NCBI RefSeq assembly: GCF_000424325.1
Contig: NZ_AUJR01000006.1
Location: 62,001 to 126,000 of the forward strand
Direction of reading: 5' to 3'
Length of the DNA stretch: 64,000 bases
Source: [Clostridium] clostridioforme AGR2157
Lineage (GTDB): Bacteria > Bacillota > Clostridia > Lachnospirales > Lachnospiraceae
Shown here: piece by piece, positions 34,665 through 43,197 of the stretch
Numbering within the stretch: the first letter of the stretch is position 1
How the letters are laid out: each line of letters begins with the position of its first letter
Translations under genes and position numbers: made by a program
Notes under the pieces: generated by a model
Databases searched by the model: none
Told to the model about the DNA's origin: nothing
Seen by the model: only the letters and a program-made list of their open reading frames with translations

Positions 34665-35825
34665 ATGGAACAGACAGGTCAGGCGCTGAGGCTTTCACAG
34701 CAGGGAGCCCAGGCCATTGTGGAGGAAGTGGGGGCCATTGTGGGCCAGCATATTAATATGATGGATCCGGAAGGCTGTGTCATAGCCAGTACGGACCCGG
34801 AACGAATCGGCACACTGCATGAGGGTGCCAGGAAAATCATCAGGGAGCATCTGGATGAGCTGTATGTGAGGGACGAGGAGGCTACGTTCACCTCCCGTCC
34901 GGGGCTGAACCTGCCAGTATATCAGGCCGGAAGCATTGCCGGCGTCATCGGCATCACGGGCCGGTATGAGGAAGTGGCCGGCTATGGCCGGATTGTGAAA
35001 AAGATGGTGGAAATCCTGATTCGGGAAAATGTTTGGCAGGATGAACGCCGTATGGGGCAGCGGGTGCTGAACCGTTTTCTGGAGGACTGGGTCCTTGGAA
35101 GCGGACTCCTTCAGCCCAGGGTACTGGAGGAGAGAGGCTTTGCGCTGGGAATCGACATTTCTGTTCCCAGAAGGGTCATGGTGGCAGGCGTCAGAAACTT
35201 CCAGGAATACGCATCCACCGCGTCGGGCCAGAAGCTGCTGGAGCAGGCAGAGGCGGAAGCTGTTTCCCTGGCAGGGGCGGGATGTCTGGTGTTCCGCAAT
35301 GCCGGCCGGCAGATTTTCCTGGTTCAGGGTGCTTCCGACCGTCATATGGAACAGCTGGCCGGGCGCATACGCTCCTGTGTGCAGAAGAAACTCGGCATAG
35401 GGCTGGTTATGGGAATCGACGGCAGGGCCAGGGACATCCATGTGGCATATGGCCAGGCCAACAAGGCATGGCGCTCAGCCGGTATGTCCAAACGGGACGT
35501 CATGACGTATGACAGCGTTACCCTGGAGCTGTTTACGGAGGATGTGGCTGAAAGCGTGAAGGCAGAGTACCTGCGCAAGGTATTTAAGAACTGCGGTTAT
35601 GAGGAGCTGTGTCAGTGGATGGGGCTTCTCGAGGCGTATTTCGGAGCCGAGGGTTCCTTAAAGGCTGCTTCGGATGCCATGCACATCCATAAGAATACAT
35701 TGACCTATAAGCTCAGGAAGCTGGAGGAATTGACAGGATATGATGTGCGTGTACTGAGCCAGTCGGCGGTGTTTTACATGGCGATGGTGTTTTTCAGGGA
35801 TGTGAAGGAAATGATGCAGGATTAG
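34665..35825 (+). CDS. CdaR-type sugar-diacid regulator
   Basis: A 386-residue regulator. The N-terminal domain (about residues 5-135: QGAQAIVEEVGAIVGQHINM, VIASTDPERIG, VIGITG) matches the sugar-diacid recognition domain of CdaR. The C-terminus has a PucR/CdaR-type helix-turn-helix (IHKNTLTYKLRKLEELTG). In Escherichia coli CdaR activates glucarate, galactarate and glycerate genes. Here the next gene is glycerate kinase, so the same logic probably holds. The ATG at 34665 follows AGGTGG closely; a GTG at 34656 is an alternative. Confidence 0.87.
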   Translation: MEQTGQALRLSQQGAQAIVEEVGAIVGQHINMMDPEGCVIASTDPERIGTLHEGARKIIREHLDELYVRDEEATFTSRPGLNLPVYQAGSIAGVIGITGRYEEVAGYGRIVKKMVEILIRENVWQDERRMGQRVLNRFLEDWVLGSGLLQPRVLEERGFALGIDISVPRRVMVAGVRNFQEYASTASGQKLLEQAEAEAVSLAGAGCLVFRNAGRQIFLVQGASDRHMEQLAGRIRSCVQKKLGIGLVMGIDGRARDIHVAYGQANKAWRSAGMSKRDVMTYDSVTLELFTEDVAESVKAEYLRKVFKNCGYEELCQWMGLLEAYFGAEGSLKAASDAMHIHKNTLTYKLRKLEELTGYDVRVLSQSAVFYMAMVFFRDVKEMMQD

Positions 35826-35915
35826 GCGGCGGAACGGGAAACAGAATGGGGGATGGCCGGAAGATTTGTTGTGCTGAGGAATAATTAATGTGCCGAATAT
35901 GTGTTTTCTGGAACA

Positions 35916-35944
35916 TTGACGCGGCAGCCTGGAAACAGTACAAT
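35916..35944 (+). promoter_or_regulatory. Sigma-A promoter of the glycerate kinase gene
   Basis: TTGACG (35916-35921), a 17-base spacer and TACAAT (35939-35944), 38 bases before the start codon. Confidence 0.75.
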
Positions 35945-35982
35945 AGATTTAAGAAATTCAATCACAATTGGGAGGCGGAACC

Positions 35983-37128
35983 ATGAAGTTTTTATTTGCA
36001 TCAGATTCATTTAAGGGGACCTTGTCGTCAGAGCGCATTACACAGCTTCTGGAGGAGGCGGCAGGGCGTACATTTCCGGGCTGTGAGACAGCTGGCGTGC
36101 CTGTGGCTGACGGCGGTGAGGGAACCATTGACGCCGTGATTTCAGCGCTAAACGGTACATGCCGCAGGCTGACGGTCCATGGCCCTCTGATGGAGGACCA
36201 GCAGTCCTTTTACGGGGAATTTGAAGGGGACTCCGCCATCATAGAGATGGCAGCTGCTTCCGGGCTTCCTTTGGTGCCTGCGGACAAGCGCAATCCCCTG
36301 AACACCACCACCTATGGCACCGGTGAATTGATTAAGGATGCCCTGGACCGGGGGTACCGGAAGATTTCCATAGCTATTGGCGGCAGCGCTACCAATGACG
36401 GCGGTATGGGGGCCATGCGTGCTCTGGGTGTAAGATTCCTGGATGACCAGGGAAATGAGCTGGAGGGCAGAGGCCGGGATTTGACCAGAGTGGCTGATAT
36501 TGACGTGAGCCGGATTCACCCGGCTGTGGCCCAGGCCAGGTTCACTGTAATGTGCGATGTGACCAATCCCCTTACGGGACCGGACGGAGCCACCTATACA
36601 TTTGGAAAGCAAAAGGGCGGTACACCGGAAATCCTGGATGTGTTGGAGGGCGGAATGGTGCGGTATGCGGCCCTGCTGAAGGAAAAGCTGGGCGTGGATG
36701 TGGATAAGATTCCCGGAGCAGGCGCTGCCGGTGGATTAGGGGCGGCATTCTGCGTGTTCCTGAAGGCCAATCTTAAGTCCGGTATTGACACGGTACTGGA
36801 TTTGGTTCATTTTGACAGCCTCTTAGAGGGTGTGGACCTGGTGATTACCGGAGAGGGCAGAATGGACTGGCAGTCTGCCTTTGGAAAAGTGCCAAGCGGA
36901 ATCGGAAAGCGCTGCAGGGAGAGAGGCATCCCGGTGGCAGCCATCGTGGGAGGCATGGGTGACAAGGCTGAGACGATTTTTGATTACGGCATTGACAGTA
37001 TTATGACCACGATAAATGGCGCCATGGATATCGAGGAGGCTCTGGAGCGGGCCGAAGAGCTGTATATCAGTGCCGCTGACCGTACATTCAGGATGCTGAA
37101 GGCCGGAATGAGCCTGGGGCGTAAATAG
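35983..37128 (+). CDS. Glycerate kinase (GarK/GlxK type)
   Basis: A 381-residue type I glycerate kinase, which phosphorylates D-glycerate (usually to 2-phosphoglycerate) and so feeds sugar-acid breakdown into glycolysis. Family landmarks are ASDSFKGTLSS at the start, PVADGGEGT, IAIGGSATNDGGMGAMRALG, CDVTNPLTGPDGAT and GAGAAGGLG. The ATG at 35983 follows GGGAGGCGG. It has its own promoter although it lies downstream of the CdaR-type gene. The catabolic operons further right make glycerate-type products plausible, linking them to this kinase (inference). Confidence 0.93.
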   Translation: MKFLFASDSFKGTLSSERITQLLEEAAGRTFPGCETAGVPVADGGEGTIDAVISALNGTCRRLTVHGPLMEDQQSFYGEFEGDSAIIEMAAASGLPLVPADKRNPLNTTTYGTGELIKDALDRGYRKISIAIGGSATNDGGMGAMRALGVRFLDDQGNELEGRGRDLTRVADIDVSRIHPAVAQARFTVMCDVTNPLTGPDGATYTFGKQKGGTPEILDVLEGGMVRYAALLKEKLGVDVDKIPGAGAAGGLGAAFCVFLKANLKSGIDTVLDLVHFDSLLEGVDLVITGEGRMDWQSAFGKVPSGIGKRCRERGIPVAAIVGGMGDKAETIFDYGIDSIMTTINGAMDIEEALERAEELYISAADRTFRMLKAGMSLGRK

Positions 37129-37153
37129 GCTGAAGCAGGTGTGGCATAAGGCT

Positions 37154-37206
37154 GCTGCCTGAGATGGATTCATTATCATATGGATTCATTTCAGACAGCG
37201 TTTTTT
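37154..37206 (+). terminator. Long-stem terminator after glycerate kinase
   Basis: An 18-bp stem (37154-37171 with 37182-37199) with several G-U pairs, a 10-base loop and TTTTTT. Beyond it, 37207-37377 holds nothing I can identify. Confidence 0.85.
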
Positions 37207-37377
37207 ATTACGCCAATGTTATTTATGTCCATGCTATTGACTTGACCGGCGGTAAGTGCTATTTTACATATATAAATCTTAAGGACGTTCTGTCCGAGAT
37301 AATCTTAAGGGAGTTTCTCCCCTGTATCCCTGTGTTATATGGTTGAATGTTTTTAAAATGTCAGGCGGTGGTTCTAT

Positions 37378-37404
37378 GGATATGTGATTCAGGATATGTG
37401 ATTC
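37378..37404. repeat. 14-bp direct repeat before the Rpn-family gene
   Basis: GGATATGTGATTC at 37378-37390 and again at 37392-37404, one base apart, directly upstream of the promoter. Confidence 0.88.
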
Positions 37405-37409
37405 GTGTC

Positions 37410-37438
37410 TTGCAACGGAAGTAAAGCTTTTGTATAAT
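37410..37438 (+). promoter_or_regulatory. Sigma-A promoter of the Rpn-family gene
   Basis: TTGCAA (37410-37415), a 17-base spacer and TATAAT (37433-37438), only 14 bases before the start codon. Confidence 0.75.
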
Positions 37439-37452
37439 AAAAGGAGAATAGG

Positions 37453-38130
37453 ATGAAGAAAATGAATGACCCTGGCAGGCCTGTCATGAAACCTCTGGCA
37501 GAGCTTACCCTGCTGGACCGTTTTTTATTTGCATGTGTCATGGAGGATCGCGGGACCATGGAACTGGTCCTTTCCATCATACTTGGTGAGGAGATTAATC
37601 TGGCGGAGCATCCCCAGGCAGAGAGGGAAATGCGGACAGTGCCCTGGCTGCGTTCCATCCGGATGGAGTGTCAGGAGGAAAACGGCCTTTTTCTGGAAGA
37701 CGGGGCGGTCAGGATATTTCTCAATACCCATGGAACTGTGCCGGAGGGAATAAGCGGAGAGCTGATAGAGCTGCTTCATTACATAGAGCGCACCTCTGAA
37801 ACAGAGGCGGCCAAAAGCAGCAGTCCGCGGATTAAGGAACTGCACAGGCGGGTCAGCCAGGTCAAAGTCAGTGAAGAGATTGGAGTGAGATATATGCAGG
37901 AATGGGAAGAACGGATGTATCAGCTTCAGGATGCTAAGGCGGAGGGAAGGGAAGAAGGAAGGGAAGAAGGAAGGGAGGCCGGACTTGAGGAAGGTATAAG
38001 GGCCTTCGTCTTGGATAATCTGGAGGAAGGGAAAACAGAAGGACAGATATTGGATAAACTGGTGCGGATGTTCTCTTTGAGCCGGGACACAGCCGGGGAG
38101 TATTTGAAGCGCTATAAGGGGACTGCCTGA
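37453..38130 (+). CDS. Rpn/PD-(D/E)XK transposase-family protein lacking its nuclease core
   Basis: A 225-residue protein of the PDDEXK_2/Rpn family, shorter than the usual ~290-300. It has the normal opening (AELTLLDRFLFACVM) and the normal late part (GAVRIFLNTHGT, YIERTSE, then a charged coiled tail with EGREEGREEGREAG and a C-terminal helical bundle). Between them the sequence jumps from TVPWLRSIRM straight to ECQEENGLFLEDG. The segment that should carry the catalytic Asp and Glu-x-Gln is missing, with the frame intact. It is probably inactive as a nuclease but may still bind partners (inference). AAGGAG precedes the ATG and the promoter looks strong. Confidence 0.75.
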   Translation: MKKMNDPGRPVMKPLAELTLLDRFLFACVMEDRGTMELVLSIILGEEINLAEHPQAEREMRTVPWLRSIRMECQEENGLFLEDGAVRIFLNTHGTVPEGISGELIELLHYIERTSETEAAKSSSPRIKELHRRVSQVKVSEEIGVRYMQEWEERMYQLQDAKAEGREEGREEGREAGLEEGIRAFVLDNLEEGKTEGQILDKLVRMFSLSRDTAGEYLKRYKGTA

Positions 38131-38189
38131 GCCGTATATCCGGGCAGCGTTCCTTTTGCATCCCGTCTTATGATGAAATGTGTTATGAC

Positions 38190-38235
38190 AGAAGGCGCAG
38201 TTCCGGTGACAGTAGTCACTTGAAACTGCGCTTCT
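38190..38235. other. Large hairpin between convergent genes
   Basis: AGAAGGCGCAGTT pairs imperfectly with AACTGCGCTTCT around an inner GTGAC-AGTA-GTCAC hairpin. No T-run on either strand, so it is not a standard terminator. Confidence 0.5.
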
Positions 38236-38254
38236 GAAACTGCATTCTGAAACT
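38220..38254. repeat. About 13-bp tandem repeats with TTCTGAAACT core
   Basis: TTCTGAAACT at 38232-38241 and 38245-38254, with a shorter TTGAAACT at 38220. They lie beside the hairpin in the gap between convergent genes. Confidence 0.65.
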
Positions 38255-38280
38255 ATACTTTCTGTATACCCAGGTGTCCC

Positions 38281-39456
38281 CTAAGGCTGTCTGTAAATCA
38301 CGCCGCCCTTCATCACCAGTCCTACCTGTGAAAGGCGGGATACATCCTCCAGGGGGTTTCCCTCCACGGCAATGATATCTGCTTCCAGGCCGTTTTCCAG
38401 CTTTCCGATTCTGTTTTCCAGGCGGCAGACTTTGGCCGCGTGGGAGGTGACGCCCTGGATGGCGGTTACAGGGTCGGCTCCAAGTTCCACGGCATATCCT
38501 ACCTCCCGGTACAGAAGGCCGTGATAAGCGTCTGTTCCCAGGACAAAGGGGAGACGGGCCTTGATGATGCGGGTCACATTTTCGCGGACCCGGCTGCGGT
38601 TCTGCCTTACCTTCAGGGCATTGGCGGGTGAGAGGAATTCCTCCCGGCTGGGGTCTAAGAAAATACCGGAGGTCAGGTCCACCACACAGCGGGATGCAGC
38701 CAGCCGCTCCACGTCCTGTTCCGTAGCCATATACATGTGCTCAATCACATCCACCCCTCCGTCAATGCAGTCTTTCAGGCCCTGGCCGCCGATACAGTGG
38801 GCGGCAGTGGGGATGCCCAGGCGTGCGCCTTCGCTGACTGCAACGGAGATTTCCTCCAGGCTGAGAAAGCTCGGCACAAAGGTGCTGAAGGGATCCGGAA
38901 CACCGGGGGTTATGAAAAGCTTCAGCAGGTCTGCGCCTTTTTTCAGGTTCTCGCGGCAGGTATGCCGGATTTCCTCGGCTCCGCAGTGGGGCATTCCGAT
39001 GTGGCCCGCTCCGTGGCTTCCCTTCATGCCGATGCCCGCTGCCAGGAGACGGGGACCATCAACCTTTCCGTCCTCAATCAGCTTCTTCAGGGTCACGTCT
39101 ATGTAGTACTTATCCCCCATGCACCGGGCTGTGGTTACACCGCTCATCAGGTCTTCCTTAAGTCCCTTTAATGCCAGCAGGGTCAGCTGGCATTCGTTGC
39201 TCCAGGCCAGCAGTTCCAGGTGTTTCGGAAGGGTGGCATCGATGCACAGGTGGTTGTGGCACTCTATCATGCCCGGCATCAGGGTCATGTGCGGAAGGCT
39301 GATTTCTTCTGCATCTTCTATGGACAAGGCCTCCCTGGCCTCCTGGGGCAGGATTTCCCCGATTATTCCGTCCTCAATGATAAGGGAGCCGTTCTCCATG
39401 GGAGTAAGCTGTTCCCCGCATAAAATCATTCCTGCATTTAATATGGTTCGGTTCAT
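38281..39456 (-). CDS. Amidohydrolase-family metal-dependent hydrolase
   Basis: A 391-residue amidohydrolase of the imidazolonepropionase/Xaa-Pro-dipeptidase-like branch. Expected metal ligands are in MIECHNHLC (His-x-His), a Lys in LLKLF, His in AAHC and IEHMY, and Asp in LGTDAYHG. The sheet domain around the barrel is formed by the N-terminal ~55 and C-terminal ~50 residues (GLEADIIAVEGNPLED). Substrate unknown; a cyclic amide or lactone is typical of the family. It follows the kdgT-like gene by 106 bases on the same strand with no terminator between, so both may share the sigma-54 promoter. Confidence 0.85.
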   Translation of the reverse strand: MNRTILNAGMILCGEQLTPMENGSLIIEDGIIGEILPQEAREALSIEDAEEISLPHMTLMPGMIECHNHLCIDATLPKHLELLAWSNECQLTLLALKGLKEDLMSGVTTARCMGDKYYIDVTLKKLIEDGKVDGPRLLAAGIGMKGSHGAGHIGMPHCGAEEIRHTCRENLKKGADLLKLFITPGVPDPFSTFVPSFLSLEEISVAVSEGARLGIPTAAHCIGGQGLKDCIDGGVDVIEHMYMATEQDVERLAASRCVVDLTSGIFLDPSREEFLSPANALKVRQNRSRVRENVTRIIKARLPFVLGTDAYHGLLYREVGYAVELGADPVTAIQGVTSHAAKVCRLENRIGKLENGLEADIIAVEGNPLEDVSRLSQVGLVMKGGVIYRQP

Positions 39457-39562
39457 GTCTGTCTGTTTCCTCCGTCTGTCAATATCATCTGTTTCATCAC
39501 CTATCTAATGGTCCGCCTAATCATTGTACAACTAATAGGCTTATATCTAATCACTATCCGAT

Positions 39563-40585
39563 TTAGTCAAAATCAGCAGTTGCCGCGGGCTGGGCTTTGC
39601 AGCCCTCCGGCTCAGGGGCGGGTATGTCTGTGACTATGCCGTGGGCCTTATTCCACTTACGGGACACCTTGGCCAGCCAGGATACCAGCAGCGGGCAAAG
39701 CAAGGCTGTGATTACCACGGCGGCAGCTGTCTGGGCAGTGGCAGTTTCCACCTGGGGCTGGAAGGATGGATCGGCCATGGCTACGGCTGTGGGCGTGGTA
39801 GTGGCCACCCCGGCCGTGGTGCCGATGGCAGCGCCCATGGGGTCCGCCTTCCTGCGGAGGGCGCTGTAGAGGAAGAAGGTGAGAAGGCCGGTGGCCAGCA
39901 CAGTAAGGAGACCCAGCACAATTCCGGAAATACCCGCTCTGAGAATATTGTTGAAGTTCATGCCCGCACCCAGGGCAAAGCCGTTAAATGGGGGAAGAAG
40001 AATCATGCCGGTGGCCAGAATTTTTCTCCACTCGTGGTCCAGATTGCCGATGATGAACCCGATAACCATGGGGATGATGCTGGCAATGATGTCTGTAATG
40101 GGGAAGTTGCCCATGCCGGAAGCGCCCAATGCAATCATGGTAAAAAAGGGACCGTCATTGAGTGCAAGGATGGAGGTGGCTCCCACATCTGTTTCATCGC
40201 CAAATTCGCCTGCCAGGGTGGCGTAGATAACGCCGTTGGAATTTGTTACGGCTCCGATGACAGCCAGGGGCGCCAGTCCCAGGAATCCTGCTTCGCCAAA
40301 CAGTGCATTGAGCAGAAGTCCCAGGCCAAAACCGATAAAGAACTTAAGGGCGGTGAGGACAACGCCTTTCCATACAGTGCTGCCGGCCATCTTTACATCA
40401 ATAGTGGCGCCGCTGCAGAACAGAAACAGGCCAATCAGGGTGGGAACCCCGTTCTTGAACAGGCCTGAAGTAAAACCGCCGATGGTGAGGGCGTTGGGGA
40501 AAAAGGTATTCATTGCACATCCAAGGAGGAGGGGAATCACCATCACTCCTGCCGGAAAACGTTTCATTGTCGCTAATATCCTCAT
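39563..40585 (-). CDS. kdgT: 2-keto-3-deoxygluconate permease (KdgT family)
   Basis: A 340-residue membrane protein with about ten hydrophobic segments. FPAGVMVIPLLLGCAMNTFFP, FCSGATIDVK, GAVTNSNGVIYATLAGEFGD and LNDGPFFTMIALG match KdgT, which takes up 2-keto-3-deoxygluconate in E. coli and pectin degraders. The actual substrate here may be another sugar acid. The frame is open upstream to 40666, but AAAGGAG lies 12 bases before the ATG at 40585, so I use that start. A sigma-54 promoter on the same strand lies about 108 bases upstream. Confidence 0.9.
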   Translation of the reverse strand: MRILATMKRFPAGVMVIPLLLGCAMNTFFPNALTIGGFTSGLFKNGVPTLIGLFLFCSGATIDVKMAGSTVWKGVVLTALKFFIGFGLGLLLNALFGEAGFLGLAPLAVIGAVTNSNGVIYATLAGEFGDETDVGATSILALNDGPFFTMIALGASGMGNFPITDIIASIIPMVIGFIIGNLDHEWRKILATGMILLPPFNGFALGAGMNFNNILRAGISGIVLGLLTVLATGLLTFFLYSALRRKADPMGAAIGTTAGVATTTPTAVAMADPSFQPQVETATAQTAAAVVITALLCPLLVSWLAKVSRKWNKAHGIVTDIPAPEPEGCKAQPAATADFD

Positions 40586-40692
40586 AAATCTCTTCTCCTT
40601 TACGTGGGCTGCCATGCTCACTGGCCATATGAGCTGCGTCAGCTTCTGGTTGTTTTTACATGCCATTGCAATGCTGCTGACTGATTAAAAAA

Positions 40693-40707
40693 GCAATTGT
40701 TGTGCCA
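40693..40707 (-). promoter_or_regulatory. Sigma-54 promoter of kdgT
   Basis: On the minus strand TGGCAC, 5 bases, TTGC: exact -24/-12 elements with the GG and GC dinucleotides 12 bases apart. It points at kdgT. Confidence 0.85.
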
Positions 40708-40792
40708 AAAAAGCATTTGCGGAGGAAACAGAATAGAATTTTATTTAAAACAACTAAAAAAGTATGAGAGAATATGTACTATTTGCATAAGA

Positions 40793-40880
40793 AAAAAGGG
40801 GAAACAGATAAAAAGTTGGAATATATAAAATTGCATATAGATTGCGATTTAACAATTAAATGCAATTTTATGATTGCAAA
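40793..40880. promoter_or_regulatory. Candidate activator sites between kdgT and its regulator
   Basis: TTGCATAA (40793), then a perfect inverted repeat AAAATTGCAT (40827-40836) / ATGCAATTTT (40860-40869), and ATTGCAAA (40873). TGCAT/ATGCA cores also occur as TATGCA-AAA-TGCATA upstream of the other sigma-54 promoter at 43117. The whole gap 40586-40918 otherwise contains only the sigma-54 promoter and an A/T-rich leader. Confidence 0.5.
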
Positions 40881-40918
40881 AATACAATATACAGGATAAT
40901 ATGGACAATGGGAGGTAT

Positions 40919-42886
40919 ATGAACGTGATTAAAATTGTATTTTTTGCACCATATCCGGATATTCTGCCTGTCATTGAGCAGGTATTCCGGGAACGGCCTG
41001 AATCGGAAGCCATCCAGTATGAGGTAATACAGGATTTCTACAATAACAGGCTGGAACAGGTGGTGGCGGACGTGGTCATAGCCAGGGGATTTACGGCCCA
41101 TACCCTGAAGCGCAAGAACATTCCATGCGCAGAGCTTAAATCCACGGGATACGATGTAATGAAGGCAGTTAATGAATGTATGCAGAAGGGGAATATTGAA
41201 AGGATTGCCGTGGTGGGAGCCTTCAATATGGTGTATGGGGCTGAGCAGATGTGCCACCTGTTTCCCAATCTGGAGCTGAGCTGTTATGCGGAGGACGACG
41301 AAACCAAGCTGGAGATGGCGGTGTACCAGGCCCTGAAGGACGGGAACCAGGCTATCGTGGGGGGATATTCCACGGTCCAGATTGCAGAGCGTCTGGGGAT
41401 GCCGGCCGCCATGATTCATTCAGGAATCGAGGCAGTAAACCATGCCATTTCAGAGGCCATAGCAGTGGCCCATCTCACCCGCTATGAGAGACAGAAAAGG
41501 GATGAGATAGCAAATATCATGAATTACTCCTTCCAGGGAATCATTTCCGTCAACCGGAAGGGAATCATAACCCTTGCCAATACATGCTGCCATGCCTATA
41601 TGAAGGACAGGAAGATTTCGCTGGCAGGAGAGCATATAAAGGATTTCTTTCCGGATATTGATTTTGACAGTGTTATCCGGGATAAACAGAAAATCCTGTC
41701 AGAGGTATGCAGGTTCGGAGGAAAACAGGTGCTGGTCAATTGTGTGCCTGTGGCCGGTGACTCGGAGGAGTTCGGCTGTGTGCTCACCTTCCAGGGAACG
41801 GAACAGATACAGGCAGAGGAGGGGAAGCTGCGCAAGCGGATGCATTCGGACGGCTTTACGGCCAAGTATGACTTTTCCCACATACTTTACAGGGACAGCT
41901 GCATGGAGGCGGTTATCAGCCAGGCCGTGAAATTCAGCTACTCAGATTCCAACATACTGATTCATGGGGAAACGGGTACGGGAAAGGAACTGTTTGCCCA
42001 GAGCATTCACAACTCCAGCCGCAGAAGGAAGGGGCCTTTTGTGGCAATTAACTGCGCGGCATTGCCGGAGAATCTGTTGGAGAGCGAACTCTTTGGCTAT
42101 GTGGAAGGGGCCTTTACCGGAGCGTCCAAGGGCGGAAAAATGGGGTTTTTTGAGATTGCCCATAAGGGAACCATTTTTCTGGATGAGATAGGCGACATAT
42201 CACCAAAGCTTCAGAGCCGTCTTCTGAGAGTCATACAGGAAAGGGAAATCATCCGTCTGGGCAATGATACGGTGATTCCCATTGATGTGCGCGTTATCTG
42301 CGCTACCAACAGGGATTTAAAGAAAGAGGTGGCACAGGGGAATTTCAGGGAGGATTTGCTGTATCGTCTGGATGTGCTTGAACTCAATCTTCCGCCCCTC
42401 AGAAGACGGAAAACAGACATCCTTTATCTGGCGGACCGGATGGTGCGTTTTGAACACGAGAGAACAGGAAGCAGGCTGGAGACAATATCCCAGGAGGGCA
42501 GGGAACTTCTGATGCGTTATGGCTGGCCGGGTAATGTGAGGGAAATGCGCAATTTCTGTGAGCGTATCTGCATTCTCTGCGAGAAAACAAGGGCAGGGGC
42601 AGAGGACGTACTCCAGGCTCTTCCGGGAGAGTGGGAAAATGGGAAACCGGCAGACAGCCGGCATGCAGATGGCAGTTCCAACGGTATGGTTTTGCCGGCA
42701 TCCGGGAATCATGTACCGGCATCGGCCGCGGGCCGCCGCGTCCCCCGTCTGGAGGATGCGCAGAGGCAGGCAGTGGAGGATGCCCTTGAGATGTGCGGTT
42801 ATCACAGAGGCAGGACAGCCGCGTATCTGGGGATTAATAAGAGCACTCTATGGAGGAAAATGAAAAAATATGGCATTGAAGGTTAG
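40919..42886 (+). CDS. PrpR-type sigma-54-dependent activator
   Basis: About 655 residues. The N-terminal ~170 residues resemble the PrpR_N sensor (VVADVVIARGFTAHTLK, IAVVGAFNMVYG), followed by a PAS-like domain (FQGIISVNRKGIITLAN). The AAA+ domain is intact: Walker A GETGTGKELFAQSIH (about 349), ESELFGYVEGAFTGAS with the GAFTGA loop (about 397), Walker B GTIFLDEIGDI. A Fis-type helix-turn-helix closes the protein (TAAYLGINKSTLWRKMKKYG). It should activate sigma-54 promoters; two flank it. The start is uncertain: the GGGAGG lies very close to the ATG at 40919, so GTG 40925 or ATG 40901 are alternatives. Confidence 0.9.
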   Translation: MNVIKIVFFAPYPDILPVIEQVFRERPESEAIQYEVIQDFYNNRLEQVVADVVIARGFTAHTLKRKNIPCAELKSTGYDVMKAVNECMQKGNIERIAVVGAFNMVYGAEQMCHLFPNLELSCYAEDDETKLEMAVYQALKDGNQAIVGGYSTVQIAERLGMPAAMIHSGIEAVNHAISEAIAVAHLTRYERQKRDEIANIMNYSFQGIISVNRKGIITLANTCCHAYMKDRKISLAGEHIKDFFPDIDFDSVIRDKQKILSEVCRFGGKQVLVNCVPVAGDSEEFGCVLTFQGTEQIQAEEGKLRKRMHSDGFTAKYDFSHILYRDSCMEAVISQAVKFSYSDSNILIHGETGTGKELFAQSIHNSSRRRKGPFVAINCAALPENLLESELFGYVEGAFTGASKGGKMGFFEIAHKGTIFLDEIGDISPKLQSRLLRVIQEREIIRLGNDTVIPIDVRVICATNRDLKKEVAQGNFREDLLYRLDVLELNLPPLRRRKTDILYLADRMVRFEHERTGSRLETISQEGRELLMRYGWPGNVREMRNFCERICILCEKTRAGAEDVLQALPGEWENGKPADSRHADGSSNGMVLPASGNHVPASAAGRRVPRLEDAQRQAVEDALEMCGYHRGRTAAYLGINKSTLWRKMKKYGIEG

Positions 42887-42976
42887 GCGGATGACATTGA
42901 AGGCCAGGCTGATGGGATGATTTGAAACAGAGAAACACTGTGAAACAGAAAAACGTTATGAAACAAAAATAAAACG
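42874..42976. repeat. Two adjoining tandem repeats: 21 bp x2 and 18 bp x3
   Basis: A 21-bp unit with core CATTGAAGG occurs at 42874 and 42895; the first copy contains the stop codon of the activator gene. From 42923 follow three 18-bp units, each beginning TGAAACA (42923, 42941, 42959). The rest of the gap to 43197 holds the activator site and sigma-54 promoter listed separately. Confidence 0.8.
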
Positions 42977-43044
42977 TGGTAGAGATGATGAAACATTTAT
43001 GCCGTGAAAAGTACGAATACATATGGGGATAAATGATGACGTTA

Positions 43045-43059
43045 TATGCAAAATGCATA
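43045..43059. promoter_or_regulatory. Candidate activator site upstream of the pdxA2 operon
   Basis: A perfect palindrome TATGCA-AAA-TGCATA, about 70 bases upstream of the -24 element. It shares the TGCAT core with the repeat near kdgT. The distance suits a sigma-54 enhancer site (inference). Confidence 0.5.
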
Positions 43060-43116
43060 ACGAAAATAAAGGGTTCCCGGAAGTAAAATATAAAAAATCG
43101 TTCTTCCTGAAAAGTT

Positions 43117-43131
43117 TGGCACGCTTTTTGC
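43117..43131 (+). promoter_or_regulatory. Sigma-54 promoter of the pdxA2-tctBAC operon
   Basis: TGGCAC, 5 bases, TTGC: a full -24/-12 match with 12-base GG-GC spacing, about 67 bases before the first gene of the operon. Confidence 0.88.
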
Positions 43132-43197
43132 TTTTAATATAGGCATAAGTCAAGAGCAGAAATAAAAACCAAAAATAGAAGGAAGGATGATTTTTTT

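Noticed and set aside
37164-37346. 60-codon open frame after glycerate kinase
   Set aside because: It begins inside the terminator hairpin and has no ribosome site or protein-like pattern.
38190-38235. Terminator for the convergent pair
   Set aside because: Large hairpin but no T-run on either strand, so only listed as a hairpin.
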